Positions 18,464 to 26,675 of a stretch of DNA of 64,000 nt are shown here, piece after piece. Within the stretch, counting starts at the first letter, position 1. The number at the start of each line of letters is the position of its first letter. The stretch is taken from NCBI RefSeq assembly GCF_014174275.1, contig NZ_JABEQK010000008.1, positions 62,001-126,000 of the forward strand, in the 5' to 3' direction. This DNA is from Gluconacetobacter takamatsuzukensis. GTDB lineage: Bacteria; Pseudomonadota; Alphaproteobacteria; Acetobacterales; Acetobacteraceae. Under the pieces are notes generated by a model. It had not been told where the DNA came from and ran no database searches. It saw only the letters and a program-made list of their open reading frames with translations. The position numbers and the translations under genes are program-made.

Positions 18464-18865
18464 ATGGCAACATCCGTCACCACCATTCCGCCGGCGTCGC
18501 CGGCCGAGGCCGTCGCGCATTTTTCCGCGCTGTTCGGGTTCGAGACCGATTGCTGGGATGTGCATGAGGCCTTGTGCGGGCAGGCGGATTTCGTGTTGCT
18601 CGATGTACGGGGGCCGGACCTGTTCGCGCGCGGGCATGTGGCGGGGGCGATCAACATCCCGCATGGAAAGATCACGGCCGCGCGCATGGCGGAGTGGCCG
18701 GGGGAGACGGTCTTCGTGACCTATTGCGCGGGGCCGCATTGCAATGGCGCGGCACGGGGGGCGTTGCGCCTGGCCCGGCTGGGGCGGCCGGTGAAGATCA
18801 TGGCCGGTGGTGTCGCGGGGTGGCTGGATGAAGGCTTTGCCCTTCGGGCGGTTTCCGATGCTTGA
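18464..18865 (+). CDS. Rhodanese-like domain protein
   Basis: The 133-residue single-domain protein has DFVLLDVRGPDLFARGHVAGAINIP near residues 43-66, typical of rhodanese, and the active loop VTYCAGPHCNGA with Cys near 88. GVAGWLDEGF ends the fold. It probably moves sulfane sulfur between small thiols. ATG 18464 follows GGGAG. It overlaps the next gene by 8 bp and is divergent from a GlxA regulator, a grouping seen in other Proteobacteria. Confidence 0.85.
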   Translation: MATSVTTIPPASPAEAVAHFSALFGFETDCWDVHEALCGQADFVLLDVRGPDLFARGHVAGAINIPHGKITAARMAEWPGETVFVTYCAGPHCNGAARGALRLARLGRPVKIMAGGVAGWLDEGFALRAVSDA

Positions 18866-19049
18866 GATGCGTCCCGAATGCGGCCGTTGCGGCGGGGCGT
18901 TGCCGCCTGCGTCGGGCGAGGCGGTGATCTGTTCGTTCGAATGCACGTTCTGCGTCGCCTGTGCGGTGCGGGTGCTGGAGCATCGGTGCCCGAATTGTGG
19001 GGGTGAGCTGGTCGGGCGGCCGCGTCGCATGGCGGCCGATGCCGCGTGA
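18858..19049 (+). CDS. DUF1272 family zinc-ribbon protein, 63 aa
   Basis: Four Cys pairs are visible: CGRCG, CSFECTFCVAC and CPNCGGEL, the pattern of DUF1272, a short predicted metal-binding protein of about 60-70 residues. The start overlaps the rhodanese gene, so translation is coupled. The biochemical role of the family is not established. It is the last non-phage gene before phage genes resume. Confidence 0.85.
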   Translation: MLEMRPECGRCGGALPPASGEAVICSFECTFCVACAVRVLEHRCPNCGGELVGRPRRMAADAA

Positions 19050-19177
19050 CGGGGGAGAGCGTGGCGCGATTCTTCGTCTTGTGTGGAAAACGCTTCGTGG
19101 GATAGAAACGGGCATCGGGCGCAGGCATCGCTCGCCATCCGGCCTCCTTGTGCAGGCGTTGTGCGAAGGTCGATGCC

Positions 19178-19522
19178 ATGTCCGTTCAGCCCGCTGCCCT
19201 GATTCCCGCGCAGGCCGTGCCCGGTGCGGTGGCCGCGCTTTATACGGCGCCGGCGGGGGTGATTGCGCGGATCGACAGTCTGGGCGTGTGCAATGTGGGC
19301 ACGGTGCCGGCGTCGGTCACGCTGTATCTGGTGCCTTCCGGCGCGGCGGCGGGACCGGCGACGGCCACGACGTTCAGCCAGGCGGTCCTGCCCGGGCAGA
19401 CCTGGAACAGTCCCAATGAAATTGGCCGGGTATTGCAGCCGGGCGATGCGATCGTGGCGCTGGCGAGTGCGTCCGGGGCGCTGACGATTTCGGCGGGCGG
19501 GCTGCTGGTGACCGTGTCGTGA
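19178..19522 (+). CDS. Phage structural protein, 114 aa
   Basis: The 114-residue product resembles small head or tail decoration proteins: ALYTAPAGVIARIDSLGVCNVG, TVTLYLVPSG, then GQTWNSPNEIGRVLQPGDAIV, an all-beta layout. There is no signal peptide. It overlaps the following GNAT gene, and the chain continues into a DNA-ejection protein, so this is the first gene of the right phage block. No family name can be assigned. Confidence 0.55.
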   Translation: MSVQPAALIPAQAVPGAVAALYTAPAGVIARIDSLGVCNVGTVPASVTLYLVPSGAAAGPATATTFSQAVLPGQTWNSPNEIGRVLQPGDAIVALASASGALTISAGGLLVTVS

Positions 19523-19998
19523 CGCAGTATGCCGTCGAGCCATGGAGCGATGTGGTGGGGGAGATGCGCGGCCTGTGGCAGGCGCATTTTCGCGAGGTGG
19601 CCAGTGACCAGGAGCGTGCGCCGCTCGACCCGGACCTGGAAGCCTATGGACGGCTGGAGGCGGCCGGGGCGCTGCATGTGCTGACGATGCGCGAGGGCAG
19701 GGTGCTGGCGGGGTATCTGGTGGCGCTGGTGTGGCCGCATCTGCATCATCGCAGTGTCAGCCATGCGTTTTTCGACCTGTATTACGTGCGGCCGGCGCAT
19801 CGGCGCTGGACGGCGGGCATCCGGCTGTTTCGCGAGGCCGAGCGGACGCTGGCGGCGCGCGGGGTGCGGCGGATGATTACCGGCACCAAGCTGCATGTCG
19901 CGCCCTCGGGCCGGTCGCTGGATGTCGGGCCGATCTTTCGCCGGCTGGGCTGGGTGGAAATGGAACGCCAGTATGGGAAGTGGATCGGGGCATGGTAA
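19519..19998 (+). CDS. Phage-encoded GNAT-like acetyltransferase
   Basis: GTG 19519 overlaps the preceding stop. The 159-residue protein has a GNAT-like layout: GALHVLTMREGRVLAGYLVALV (beta-3/beta-4), SHAFFDLYYVRPAHRR (end of beta-4 with the acetyl-CoA loop region) and GWVEMERQYGKWI at the C-terminus. N-acetyltransferases of this kind are common between head and ejection genes of podoviruses, where their substrate is unknown. It overlaps the next gene by 7 bp. Confidence 0.6.
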   Translation: MTQYAVEPWSDVVGEMRGLWQAHFREVASDQERAPLDPDLEAYGRLEAAGALHVLTMREGRVLAGYLVALVWPHLHHRSVSHAFFDLYYVRPAHRRWTAGIRLFREAERTLAARGVRRMITGTKLHVAPSGRSLDVGPIFRRLGWVEMERQYGKWIGAW

Positions 19999-20675
19999 CA
20001 GCTATTGGCAGCGGGCTGTCGGCGCTGGGGTCGATCGCGAGCGGGGTCATGGGGTCCGACGCCGCGTCGCGGGCGGCGCAGGAGCAGGCGCAGGCCTATG
20101 CGAAGGCGCAGCAGTTTCAGCAGACTGTCTATGGCCAGACGGCGCAGGACCTGTCGCCCTATATGGGGACAGGGACCAATGCGCTGTACAGCCTGGCGAG
20201 CCTGCTGGGGTTGCCGGGCGGGACGTCGGGGCAGGGATCGGGTGCGGCGGCGGCCTATCAGGCGTTTACCGACACGCCTTATTACCAGTTTCCGTTGCAG
20301 CAGGGCGAGCAGTCGCTGGACAGCTCGGCGGCGGCGCGGGGGCTGGCACTTTCGGGCGGGCAGGTGAATGCGTTGCAGAATTATGCCGAGAATTATGCCG
20401 GCCAGCAGTTCGGCACCTACATGAATGCGCTGTCGAGCCTGGCGGGCATGGGCAGTTCGGCGGCGACCGCGCTGGGGAGCCAGGGCAACGGGGCGGCGGC
20501 CACGATGCTGAGTGCGTTGAGCGGGCAGGGCAATGCGCAGGCGCAGGGCACGACGGCATCGAATGCCGCGCTGATGTCGGGGATCGGCAACGCGCTGGCG
20601 CAACTGGTCGGGTCGAACAATTCGCCCGGCATGCTGGGCAATCTGTACGGCGCCAACAACGGCGGCAGCTACTGA
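19992..20675 (+). CDS. Phage DNA-ejection (internal virion) protein, gp7-like
   Basis: The 227-residue protein starts with a Gly/Ala-rich segment (GSGLSALGSIASGVMGS), then a long Gln/Ala helix (AAQEQAQAYAKAQQFQQTVY), a YMGTGTNALYSLASLLGL region and Gly/Ser/Asn-rich C-terminus. This composition and order match DNA-transfer proteins that podoviruses store in the capsid and inject with the genome. The start overlaps the GNAT gene. It belongs with the P22-like genes at 2132 and 4936, from which it is now separated by the non-phage block. Confidence 0.65.
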   Translation: MVTAIGSGLSALGSIASGVMGSDAASRAAQEQAQAYAKAQQFQQTVYGQTAQDLSPYMGTGTNALYSLASLLGLPGGTSGQGSGAAAAYQAFTDTPYYQFPLQQGEQSLDSSAAARGLALSGGQVNALQNYAENYAGQQFGTYMNALSSLAGMGSSAATALGSQGNGAAATMLSALSGQGNAQAQGTTASNAALMSGIGNALAQLVGSNNSPGMLGNLYGANNGGSY

Positions 20676-20832
20676 AGGGCACGGCCCTGCATGGGAAATG
20701 CGTTTCCGCATAAGGATATTTCTGTCAATGTGGAATTGCCGGAACACCGCCGGCCCGCTATGATCCGTTTCCATCAGGGCACAGGCACCGCCCCCTAACG
20801 AGATGCGCCCCGGGGGCGCGTGGGAGTGGTGC

Positions 20833-21732
20833 ATGGCATATTCTGCCGCCCGTTTTGCCTGGCCCAACTGTTTCAGCGTGGATGCGGCGGGTGTGCCGCG
20901 TGCCGGGGCGCGCCTGTTCTTCTACCAGACCGGCACGACCACGTTGCTGGCGACCTATGCCGATGCGGCGCTGACGGTGGCGAATGCCAACCCGGTGGTG
21001 GCGGATGCGAGCGGGCAGTTCGGCAATATCTTCCTCGGCGCCGGGATGGCCTATGCCGTCGTGCTGTGCGATGCCGCCGGCAACCAGATCTGGACCATGG
21101 ACCCGGTGGGCGAGGCCGGGAGTGCCGCGGTGCCGGTGGGGGCCATTGTCGATTATGCCGGCGCGGCGGCGCCGGCCGGGTGGCTGCTCTGTTACGGGCA
21201 GAATGTGAGCCGGACGGTCTATGCCGCGCTGTTCGGGGTGGTGGGCACGCTGTATGGCGCGGGCGATGGCGCCACGAGTTTCGGCCTGCCGGATCTGCGG
21301 GGGCGGGCGACGTTTGGTGTCGACAATATGGGTGGGGCGGCCGCCAACCTGGTGACGATGGCGGGGTCGAACGTCAATGGCGTGCAACTGGGGGCGGTGG
21401 GCGGCAGCCAGGCGGCGCCGGCCCATGCGCATGACGTCACCGACCCTGGCCATACGCATGCGCTGACCGATCCGGGCCATGGGCATGGGCCCAATCATGG
21501 CAGTGGCTTCGTCGTTCCGCAGGGATCGGGCGGCGAGATGGATGCGGTGTTCGCCGGCGGCGGCGATGTCGAGGAAAAGGCGACGGCGCGGACCGCCACC
21601 GCGACGACGGGGCTGACGGCGGCCAGCACCGTCACGGGGGTGACGATCGCCGCGGCGGGCAGTGGCGACAGCCAGAACATGCCGCCCGCCATGATGCTGA
21701 ACCGGATCATCTATGCCGGGGTGGGCGGCTGA
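20833..21732 (+). CDS. Phage tail fibre with collar domain
   Basis: ATG 20833 follows GGGAG. Residues about 1-95 form a head-binding domain (RFAWPNCFSVDAAGVPRAG, LFFYQTGTTT, VVADASGQFGNIFLG). Residues about 98-170 are a phage collar domain: VGAIVDYAGAAAPAGWLLCYGQ, TLYGAGDGATSFGLPDLRGRATFG. A His-rich repeat (AHAHDVTDPGHTHALTDPGHGHG) follows, a known metal-binding pattern in such fibres, and the end is Gly/Ala-rich with PPAMMLNRIIYAG. It should recognise the host surface. Confidence 0.85.
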   Translation: MAYSAARFAWPNCFSVDAAGVPRAGARLFFYQTGTTTLLATYADAALTVANANPVVADASGQFGNIFLGAGMAYAVVLCDAAGNQIWTMDPVGEAGSAAVPVGAIVDYAGAAAPAGWLLCYGQNVSRTVYAALFGVVGTLYGAGDGATSFGLPDLRGRATFGVDNMGGAAANLVTMAGSNVNGVQLGAVGGSQAAPAHAHDVTDPGHTHALTDPGHGHGPNHGSGFVVPQGSGGEMDAVFAGGGDVEEKATARTATATTGLTAASTVTGVTIAAAGSGDSQNMPPAMMLNRIIYAGVGG

Positions 21733-21792
21733 GCGGTCGTTAGCGGAAGCGTGCCGACGGATTGCGGCATTTTGGAAAAATGGGGATGTGAC

Positions 21793-22212
21793 ATGGACGA
21801 CGCGCAGGCGCTGCCCGATCCGGCGGGCCTGTCCGATACGCTGCGCCAGCACGATGCGCGGATCGGACGGCTGGAGGCCGGACAGAGGGACATGATGATG
21901 AAGCTGGTCGAGATTTCGGCCGAGGGGCGGGCGCGGGGCGCGCACCAGGACCAGCGGGCCGACCGCGACGTGGAGCAGACGCGCCTGGCGATCGGGGATC
22001 TGCGGCGGGAGATGCGGTCGGTGATTGCCGACACGACCGCGCCGCTGGCGGAATCGCAGCGGACGCTGATTGCGATGAATGCGCAGATTGCTGGTGGCGT
22101 CAGGATGATTCGCAATGTCGGGCTTGCGCTGGGGGGCGTGATGTCGGCGCTGATGGGCTACCAGCCCTTTGTCGACTGGCTGGGCCGTGTGATGCGCGGC
22201 GGGGTGGGATGA
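21793..22212 (+). CDS. Phage coiled-coil protein with C-terminal membrane segment (holin candidate)
   Basis: The 139-residue protein has a charged helical N-terminus (about 15-95, LRQHDARIGRLEAGQRDMMMKL, then RDVEQTRLAIGDLRREM) predicted to be a coiled coil, and one hydrophobic segment (about 107-125, MIRNVGLALGGVMSALMGY). This matches phage proteins often found with endolysins. The stop overlaps the endolysin start, which supports a role in lysis. I chose ATG 21793; the frame also has an ATG at 21751. Confidence 0.6.
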   Translation: MDDAQALPDPAGLSDTLRQHDARIGRLEAGQRDMMMKLVEISAEGRARGAHQDQRADRDVEQTRLAIGDLRREMRSVIADTTAPLAESQRTLIAMNAQIAGGVRMIRNVGLALGGVMSALMGYQPFVDWLGRVMRGGVG

Positions 22213-22691
22213 TGGGCGGACTCGATCCTTCGGACCTGAAATGGCGGGTGGTGGCGCCGGTGCTCGACCGGCTGGGGCTGGGCGGGGCGGCGGCCGTGAA
22301 CCTGCTGACGGGCACGGCGCTGGTCGAATCCCGCGCCGCGCGGCTGGTGCAGGGCGGTGGCGGCCCGGCGCTGGGGATGTGGCAGATGGAGCCTGCGACC
22401 CATGACGCGCTGTGGCGCATGATGGAGGATGCGGCGCATGCCGACCTGCAAACCCGTGTGCGGCGCATGACCTGTTCGGACATTCCGCGCGTGCGGCAGC
22501 TGATCGGGAACCTGCGCTATGGCTGCGCGATGGCGCGGGTGAAGTATGTGTTCGATCCGGCGCCGGTGCCCGATGCGCGCGATGCCGATGGGCTCTGTGC
22601 CTATTGGAAGCGTGTCTACAACAGCGCGCTGGGTGCGGGTGTTGTCGACAGCGTGCATGTCGCGGCCTTTGCCGCCGCCATCGCCGCCTGA
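22209..22691 (+). CDS. Phage endolysin, lysozyme/transglycosylase-like
   Basis: The 160-residue product contains LTGTALVESRAARLVQGGG near residues 34-52 and ALGMWQMEPATHDALW at about 54-69, the arrangement of Glu, then GxxQ, seen in lysozyme-fold muramidases and lytic transglycosylases of phages. Glu in VESR is the predicted catalytic acid. No signal peptide is present, so it needs a holin. It overlaps the upstream holin candidate by ATGA. The fold-family assignment is by motif only. Confidence 0.68.
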   Translation: MMGGLDPSDLKWRVVAPVLDRLGLGGAAAVNLLTGTALVESRAARLVQGGGGPALGMWQMEPATHDALWRMMEDAAHADLQTRVRRMTCSDIPRVRQLIGNLRYGCAMARVKYVFDPAPVPDARDADGLCAYWKRVYNSALGAGVVDSVHVAAFAAAIAA

Positions 22692-22695
22692 GCGC

Positions 22696-22772
22696 CTGAC
22701 CGTCAATGCGGTCTGGCGGCGATCCGGCGCGCGTTTCCTGCGCTTCGGTGCTGGGAAACACACGACGGGCGC
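22696..22772 (+). repeat. Dispersed intergenic repeat, copy A2
   Basis: This is the compact version of the repeat at 10243-10350, ending with the same GGAAACACACGACGGGCGC. It lies between the endolysin and the next phage gene. Confidence 0.65.
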
Positions 22773-22805
22773 AGGAAATTTCCACAATCCGGAATGGAAT
22801 GATCC

Positions 22806-23540
22806 ATGGATTCGATGACGATTCTCCAGACCCTGATCTCGGTCGTGCCGGTTCAGGGTGTGATCTATGTCGCCGCACTTTGCGGTGTGTGTGCGGCGCT
22901 GATGCCGTGGCTGCCGGTGCCGGCGCATGCCGGGTCGGCTTATGGGCGGGTCTATGGGGTGCTGAACCTGCTGGCGCAGAATTTCCGCAATGTCGCGAAC
23001 CGGACGAAGCCGGGCAGTACGCCGGGGAAGGATGGCGGCGGGGGGCCTGCGATCGTGCTCCTGCTGGGGCTGGGCATGGCGACCGGGCTGGGGGCGTGCA
23101 CGATGGGCGGGGGCAGTGTCGGCATCGACACCGCCGAGCTGGCGGCCGATGCGGGCGCGATCGATTTCGCGGCGCAGGCGATCGAGGCGATTCCGGGCCT
23201 GTCGTCGCATCTGTCGGCCGCGCAGGTGGCGCAGGTGAATGCGGCGCTGGACGGGATCAGGACCGTGACGGCGCAGATCGACGCGGCATCGGGCGGGGCG
23301 ATCGACATTGCGACCGGCAAGGGCTGGGCGTCGTCGCTGGCGACGGAGTTCCAGACGGTGCTGACCATTGCCGGCACCGTGGCCTCGGCGCTGGACCCGG
23401 CGGTGGCGGGTTATATCGCCACGGCCGAGCAGATCGTTCCGCTGATCGAGGCGGCGGTGGGGCTGGCACCTGCGGGCGTGTCGATGGCGGCGGCCGGGGA
23501 TGCGCCGGCGGTGCGCGCGGCGCTGTATCGGGGGGTGTGA
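22806..23540 (+). CDS. Phage membrane protein with internal lipobox-like segment
   Basis: The 244-residue product has a first hydrophobic helix at about 15-40 (VQGVIYVAALCGVCAALMPWL), a polar region, then a second hydrophobic stretch at about 77-97 (VLLLGLGMATGLGACTMGG) that ends in a lipobox-like LGAC. The rest (about 105-244) is an Ala/Gly helical region. It sits just after the endolysin, where phages carry holins, antiholins and spanins. It could be a fused holin-like plus lipoprotein-like protein. There is no family match by eye. The stop overlaps the next gene. Confidence 0.5.
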   Translation: MDSMTILQTLISVVPVQGVIYVAALCGVCAALMPWLPVPAHAGSAYGRVYGVLNLLAQNFRNVANRTKPGSTPGKDGGGGPAIVLLLGLGMATGLGACTMGGGSVGIDTAELAADAGAIDFAAQAIEAIPGLSSHLSAAQVAQVNAALDGIRTVTAQIDAASGGAIDIATGKGWASSLATEFQTVLTIAGTVASALDPAVAGYIATAEQIVPLIEAAVGLAPAGVSMAAAGDAPAVRAALYRGV

Positions 23541-24328
23541 TGGCGCACCCCGTCATCGGCCGGCGGCTCGGCTGCCGGCCTGCCGAGACGCGTGCCGGCC
23601 AGCCTTTGCTGGGCGGGTTGCGGATGATGGCGCGGCGGGCGCCCGCGCGGCTGATCCGCGAGGGGATCGACCCGGCGCCGCTGATGCTGGGCAATGACCG
23701 GCTGGGCGATTGCACGTCGGCGGGGATCGGCAACCATGTTCGTGCCACGGCGGCGCTGGCCGGGTACCAGGTGGCGGTGCGCGATGCGGATGCCATCCTG
23801 TTCTACGAACGCGCGACCGGCTACACGCCCGCCGATCCGGCGACCGACCGGGGTGGGGTGGAGGTCGACGTGCTGGCCTGTGCCGCGCGCGGCGGCTACG
23901 CGCTGGAAGACCAGGTGCTGTATCCGGTCTGGGGTTCGGCGGCGCCGGACGATCTGAACGCGGTGCGGCTGGTCATGGCCGGCATGGGGGCGGCCTATCT
24001 GGGCGTGCAGCTGGCGCTGGCCGACCAGGCGGAAGGCGGGGTGTGGGACACGACCACGCCCGGCGACCAGACGCCCGGGTCGTGGGGTGGGCATTGCCTG
24101 CTGGCCTGGGCCTATGACGGGGTGGAGGAGGAGTCCGTGGTGTCGCTGCTGACCTGGGGCGGTATCCAGCGTGCGACATGGCGCTGGGTGCGGTCGCGGA
24201 TCATGGAGTGCCACGGGCTGGCATGGCGGCAGTTGATGCCGGCGGGCGGCCTGCTGGACGGGCAGGACTGGGAGGCGCTGCTGGCGGCGAATGCGGCCTT
24301 CCTGGAGGGGGCGGCGCCGGCCCGATGA
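23540..24328 (+). CDS. Papain-like peptidase candidate, last phage gene
   Basis: The 262-residue protein has LMLGNDRLGDCTSAG with Cys58, SWGGHCLLAWAYDG with His185 and VVSLLTWGG further on, the Cys...His...(polar)-Trp order of papain/C39-like folds. Phages carry related proteins of unknown target. It overlaps the previous gene by 1 bp and is the last gene with phage character. A role in lysis, host-surface processing or virion maturation is possible. The assignment rests on motif spacing only. Confidence 0.5.
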   Translation: MAHPVIGRRLGCRPAETRAGQPLLGGLRMMARRAPARLIREGIDPAPLMLGNDRLGDCTSAGIGNHVRATAALAGYQVAVRDADAILFYERATGYTPADPATDRGGVEVDVLACAARGGYALEDQVLYPVWGSAAPDDLNAVRLVMAGMGAAYLGVQLALADQAEGGVWDTTTPGDQTPGSWGGHCLLAWAYDGVEEESVVSLLTWGGIQRATWRWVRSRIMECHGLAWRQLMPAGGLLDGQDWEALLAANAAFLEGAAPAR

Positions 24329-24634
24329 GGCGGGGGAACGGGTTCCGGTCCGACAGGGTCTGGACATATCGCGGAAAGGGCGGCCGGCTGCACTGGGGGC
24401 CCCCGGCCCTATCGGGTGGAGTTGGCCAAGGTTCCGTTGGCCGGAACGGCCGATGGCAAGCCAACGGAGGTGGCGCGCGTGCCGCGCCGCCATGGGCGTG
24501 GGCCGGGGAGTGACTGGAAAGGCGGTGTATTTTTTATGTCATGCGTCGTCGTCATTATGTGCCTTCCTTGATGCCGGTCGTTCAATATAAGCTGTGTCGA
24601 GGACATTACGTTCTTGGGAAATTTTCGGAATATC
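24329..24634. other. 306-bp intergenic region at the right edge of the prophage
   Basis: No gene is seen. It contains repeat copy B1 and then a lower-GC stretch with a TATAAG hexamer at 24586-24591, which may be part of the desaturase promoter. No tRNA or clear attachment-site duplication is visible. Confidence 0.4.
24413..24470 (-). repeat. Dispersed repeat, copy B1
   Basis: Read on the minus strand it runs TCCGTTGGC, GGCCGTTCCGG, GGAACCTTG, CCAA and ends CCCG. This matches 35167-35224 on the plus strand at roughly four in five bases. Confidence 0.5.
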
Positions 24635-25666
24635 ATGGCTCATCTTGCGGCGGACAGACTGGCGGATTCAGAATATTCCGATAACGAAATCAGATCGATA
24701 AAGCGGTACCAGGGCTCTCATCTCGGGATCAGCCTGTTCCAGATCGTCTCGACCATCGGCCTGCTGCTGGCATGCTACATCCTGCTCTATGCCGGGTTGA
24801 CGCATGGGTGGTGGGGGGTGCTGGTGCTGGCGCCGCTGGCGTCCGGCCTGTCGATCCGGACGTTCGTGCTGCAACATGATTGCGGCCATGGCTCGCTGTT
24901 CAGGAGCCGGTGGGCCAACGACCTGGCGGGGCGGGTGTGTTCGCTGCTGACGCTGACGCCCTACGATCACTGGAAGAAGCATCACGGGCTGCATCATGGG
25001 TCGTGGAACAACATGGATACGCGGGGGCGGTTGTCGGACCTGTATTCGGACTGCATCACGGTGGCCGAATACCGGCAGATGACGCGGCTGAAACAATCGC
25101 TCTACCGGATCAGCAAGAATCCGATCCTGAACGTCTTCGTCATGCCGCCGGTCATCTTCTTTATCGTCTACCGGATTGCGTTCGACACGCCCCGCCACTG
25201 GGTGCGGGAGCGGCTGGGGGTCTATCTGACCAATCTCTGCCTGTTGTGCGGGTATGGGGCGCTGGTCTGGTTCGCCGGGATCAAGTTCGTGGCGCTGGTC
25301 AGCTTCATGGTGATCTATCCCGCCGCCGTGATCGGGGCCTGGATGTTTCTGGTGCAGCACAAGTTCGAAGGTGTTCAGTGGGTGCAGAACCCGCAATGGA
25401 ATACGTTCGATGCCGCGCTGACCGGGTGTTCGTTCATGCGTCTTTCCCGGGTGTGGCGCTGGTTTACCGGCGATATCGGCACACATCACGTGCATCACGC
25501 GGCACCCGGCATTCCCAATTACCGGCTGGTGGACTGCCACAATGCGCATCAAGTTTTCCAGAACGTGAAGATCCTGACCTGGCGGGACGGGGTGCGCGAG
25601 GCGCGGCTGAACGTGCTGTGGGACGAGGAAACGCGGACCATGGTGGATCTGCGTTCCGTCACCTGA
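24635..25666 (+). CDS. Membrane fatty acid desaturase (omega-6/delta-12 type)
   Basis: The 343-residue protein has the three histidine boxes of membrane desaturases: HDCGH (81-85), HHGLHH (116-121) and HHVHH (284-288), which bind the diiron centre. Hydrophobic stretches lie at about 35-75 and 190-245. The HDCGH / HHGLHH pattern is that of acyl-lipid delta-12 (omega-6) desaturases. It should introduce double bonds in membrane fatty acids with electrons from ferredoxin or similar. I use ATG 24635; a TTG at 24614 is in frame. The end overlaps the convergent LysR gene by 8 bp. Confidence 0.88.
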   Translation: MAHLAADRLADSEYSDNEIRSIKRYQGSHLGISLFQIVSTIGLLLACYILLYAGLTHGWWGVLVLAPLASGLSIRTFVLQHDCGHGSLFRSRWANDLAGRVCSLLTLTPYDHWKKHHGLHHGSWNNMDTRGRLSDLYSDCITVAEYRQMTRLKQSLYRISKNPILNVFVMPPVIFFIVYRIAFDTPRHWVRERLGVYLTNLCLLCGYGALVWFAGIKFVALVSFMVIYPAAVIGAWMFLVQHKFEGVQWVQNPQWNTFDAALTGCSFMRLSRVWRWFTGDIGTHHVHHAAPGIPNYRLVDCHNAHQVFQNVKILTWRDGVREARLNVLWDEETRTMVDLRSVT

Positions 25667-26567
25667 CGGCGGTGTCGGGGATCTGTCGGCCGTACAGGGT
25701 TGCGATCCAGTCGATGAAGATGCGGACCCGCAGGCTGAGCTGGCGGTTGCGCGGATACAGCACGTAGACCGGCGAGGCGGAGGGCGGGGTGTCGGGCAGG
25801 CATTCCACCAGGGTACCGTCCGCGAGGTTCTGCGCCACGGCGTAGCGCGGCACCTGGATCAGGCCGAGCCCCTGTAATGCGGCCGCCTTGTAGGTATCGG
25901 CCCCGTTGACCGTGAGCACCGACGGCAGCATCACCGTCCGGAGCGTGCCCTCCGCCATGAATTCCAGCGGCAGCACGCCGCCGGTGGCGGAGGAATGGAA
26001 GCCGATCATGCGATGGCCGTCCAGCCTGTTCCATCGTTCGGGGGTGCCGAACCGGTCCAGATAGGCGGGGGAGGCGACCGTTACTTCGGGCAGCAGGGCG
26101 ACGCGCCGGGCGATCAGGTCGCTGTCCTTCGGCTCGCCAGTGCGCAGCGCGCAATCGACGCCTTCGCGGACCAGGTCGATGAAACGGTCGGTCTCGCTGA
26201 GATAGAGCGTGATGTCGGGGTAGGCGGCGAAGAAATGCGGGAGGGCGGGCACGATGAGGCGCCGGGCCTGCGCGCCCTGGACATCGACGCGGAGTACGCC
26301 GCGCGGGCGGGTGCCGCTGAAGGCGCTCTCGGCCTCTTCGATATCGTCGAGGATCGTCAGGCAGCGCTGGTAATAGGCCTCGCCGTCCAGCGTTGCGCGG
26401 ACCTGCCGCGTCGTGCGGTGCAGCAGCCGGACCTTGAGCCGCGCTTCCAGCGTCTTGACCGCGTCGGTCACGGTCGAGGCGGGGAGGCCGAGATCTTCCG
26501 CGGCGCGGATGAAGCTGCGGCGCTCCACCACCCTCGCGAAGACCCGCATGGTGTCGATACGGTCCAT
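25659..26567 (-). CDS. LysR-family transcriptional regulator
   Basis: The 302-residue protein has a typical winged helix-turn-helix at residues 1-60 (MRVFARVVERRSFIRAAEDLGLPASTVTDAVKTLEARL, HRTTRQVRAT) and a periplasmic-binding-like effector domain (about 90-300: LRVDVQGAQARRLIVPALP, YPDITLYLSETD, DCALRTGEP). It is divergent from an SDR gene with about 108 bp between the start codons, the usual arrangement for a LysR protein and its target. The effector is unknown. Confidence 0.9.
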   Translation of the reverse strand: MDRIDTMRVFARVVERRSFIRAAEDLGLPASTVTDAVKTLEARLKVRLLHRTTRQVRATLDGEAYYQRCLTILDDIEEAESAFSGTRPRGVLRVDVQGAQARRLIVPALPHFFAAYPDITLYLSETDRFIDLVREGVDCALRTGEPKDSDLIARRVALLPEVTVASPAYLDRFGTPERWNRLDGHRMIGFHSSATGGVLPLEFMAEGTLRTVMLPSVLTVNGADTYKAAALQGLGLIQVPRYAVAQNLADGTLVECLPDTPPSASPVYVLYPRNRQLSLRVRIFIDWIATLYGRQIPDTAVR

Positions 26568-26675
26568 TATTCGGTTCTGCCGGATAGTGTTCGCGGATGT
26601 TGGCCGATTATGGGCGGGAAGGAAAGTGCCATCCTGGGTTCATCGGATACGAACGGACCTGGAGAGGATCGCGAC

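Noticed and set aside
24329-24634. tRNA or attachment site at the right end of the prophage
   Set aside because: No cloverleaf or tRNA-like sequence could be traced, and no duplicate of a left-end sequence is available in the window.
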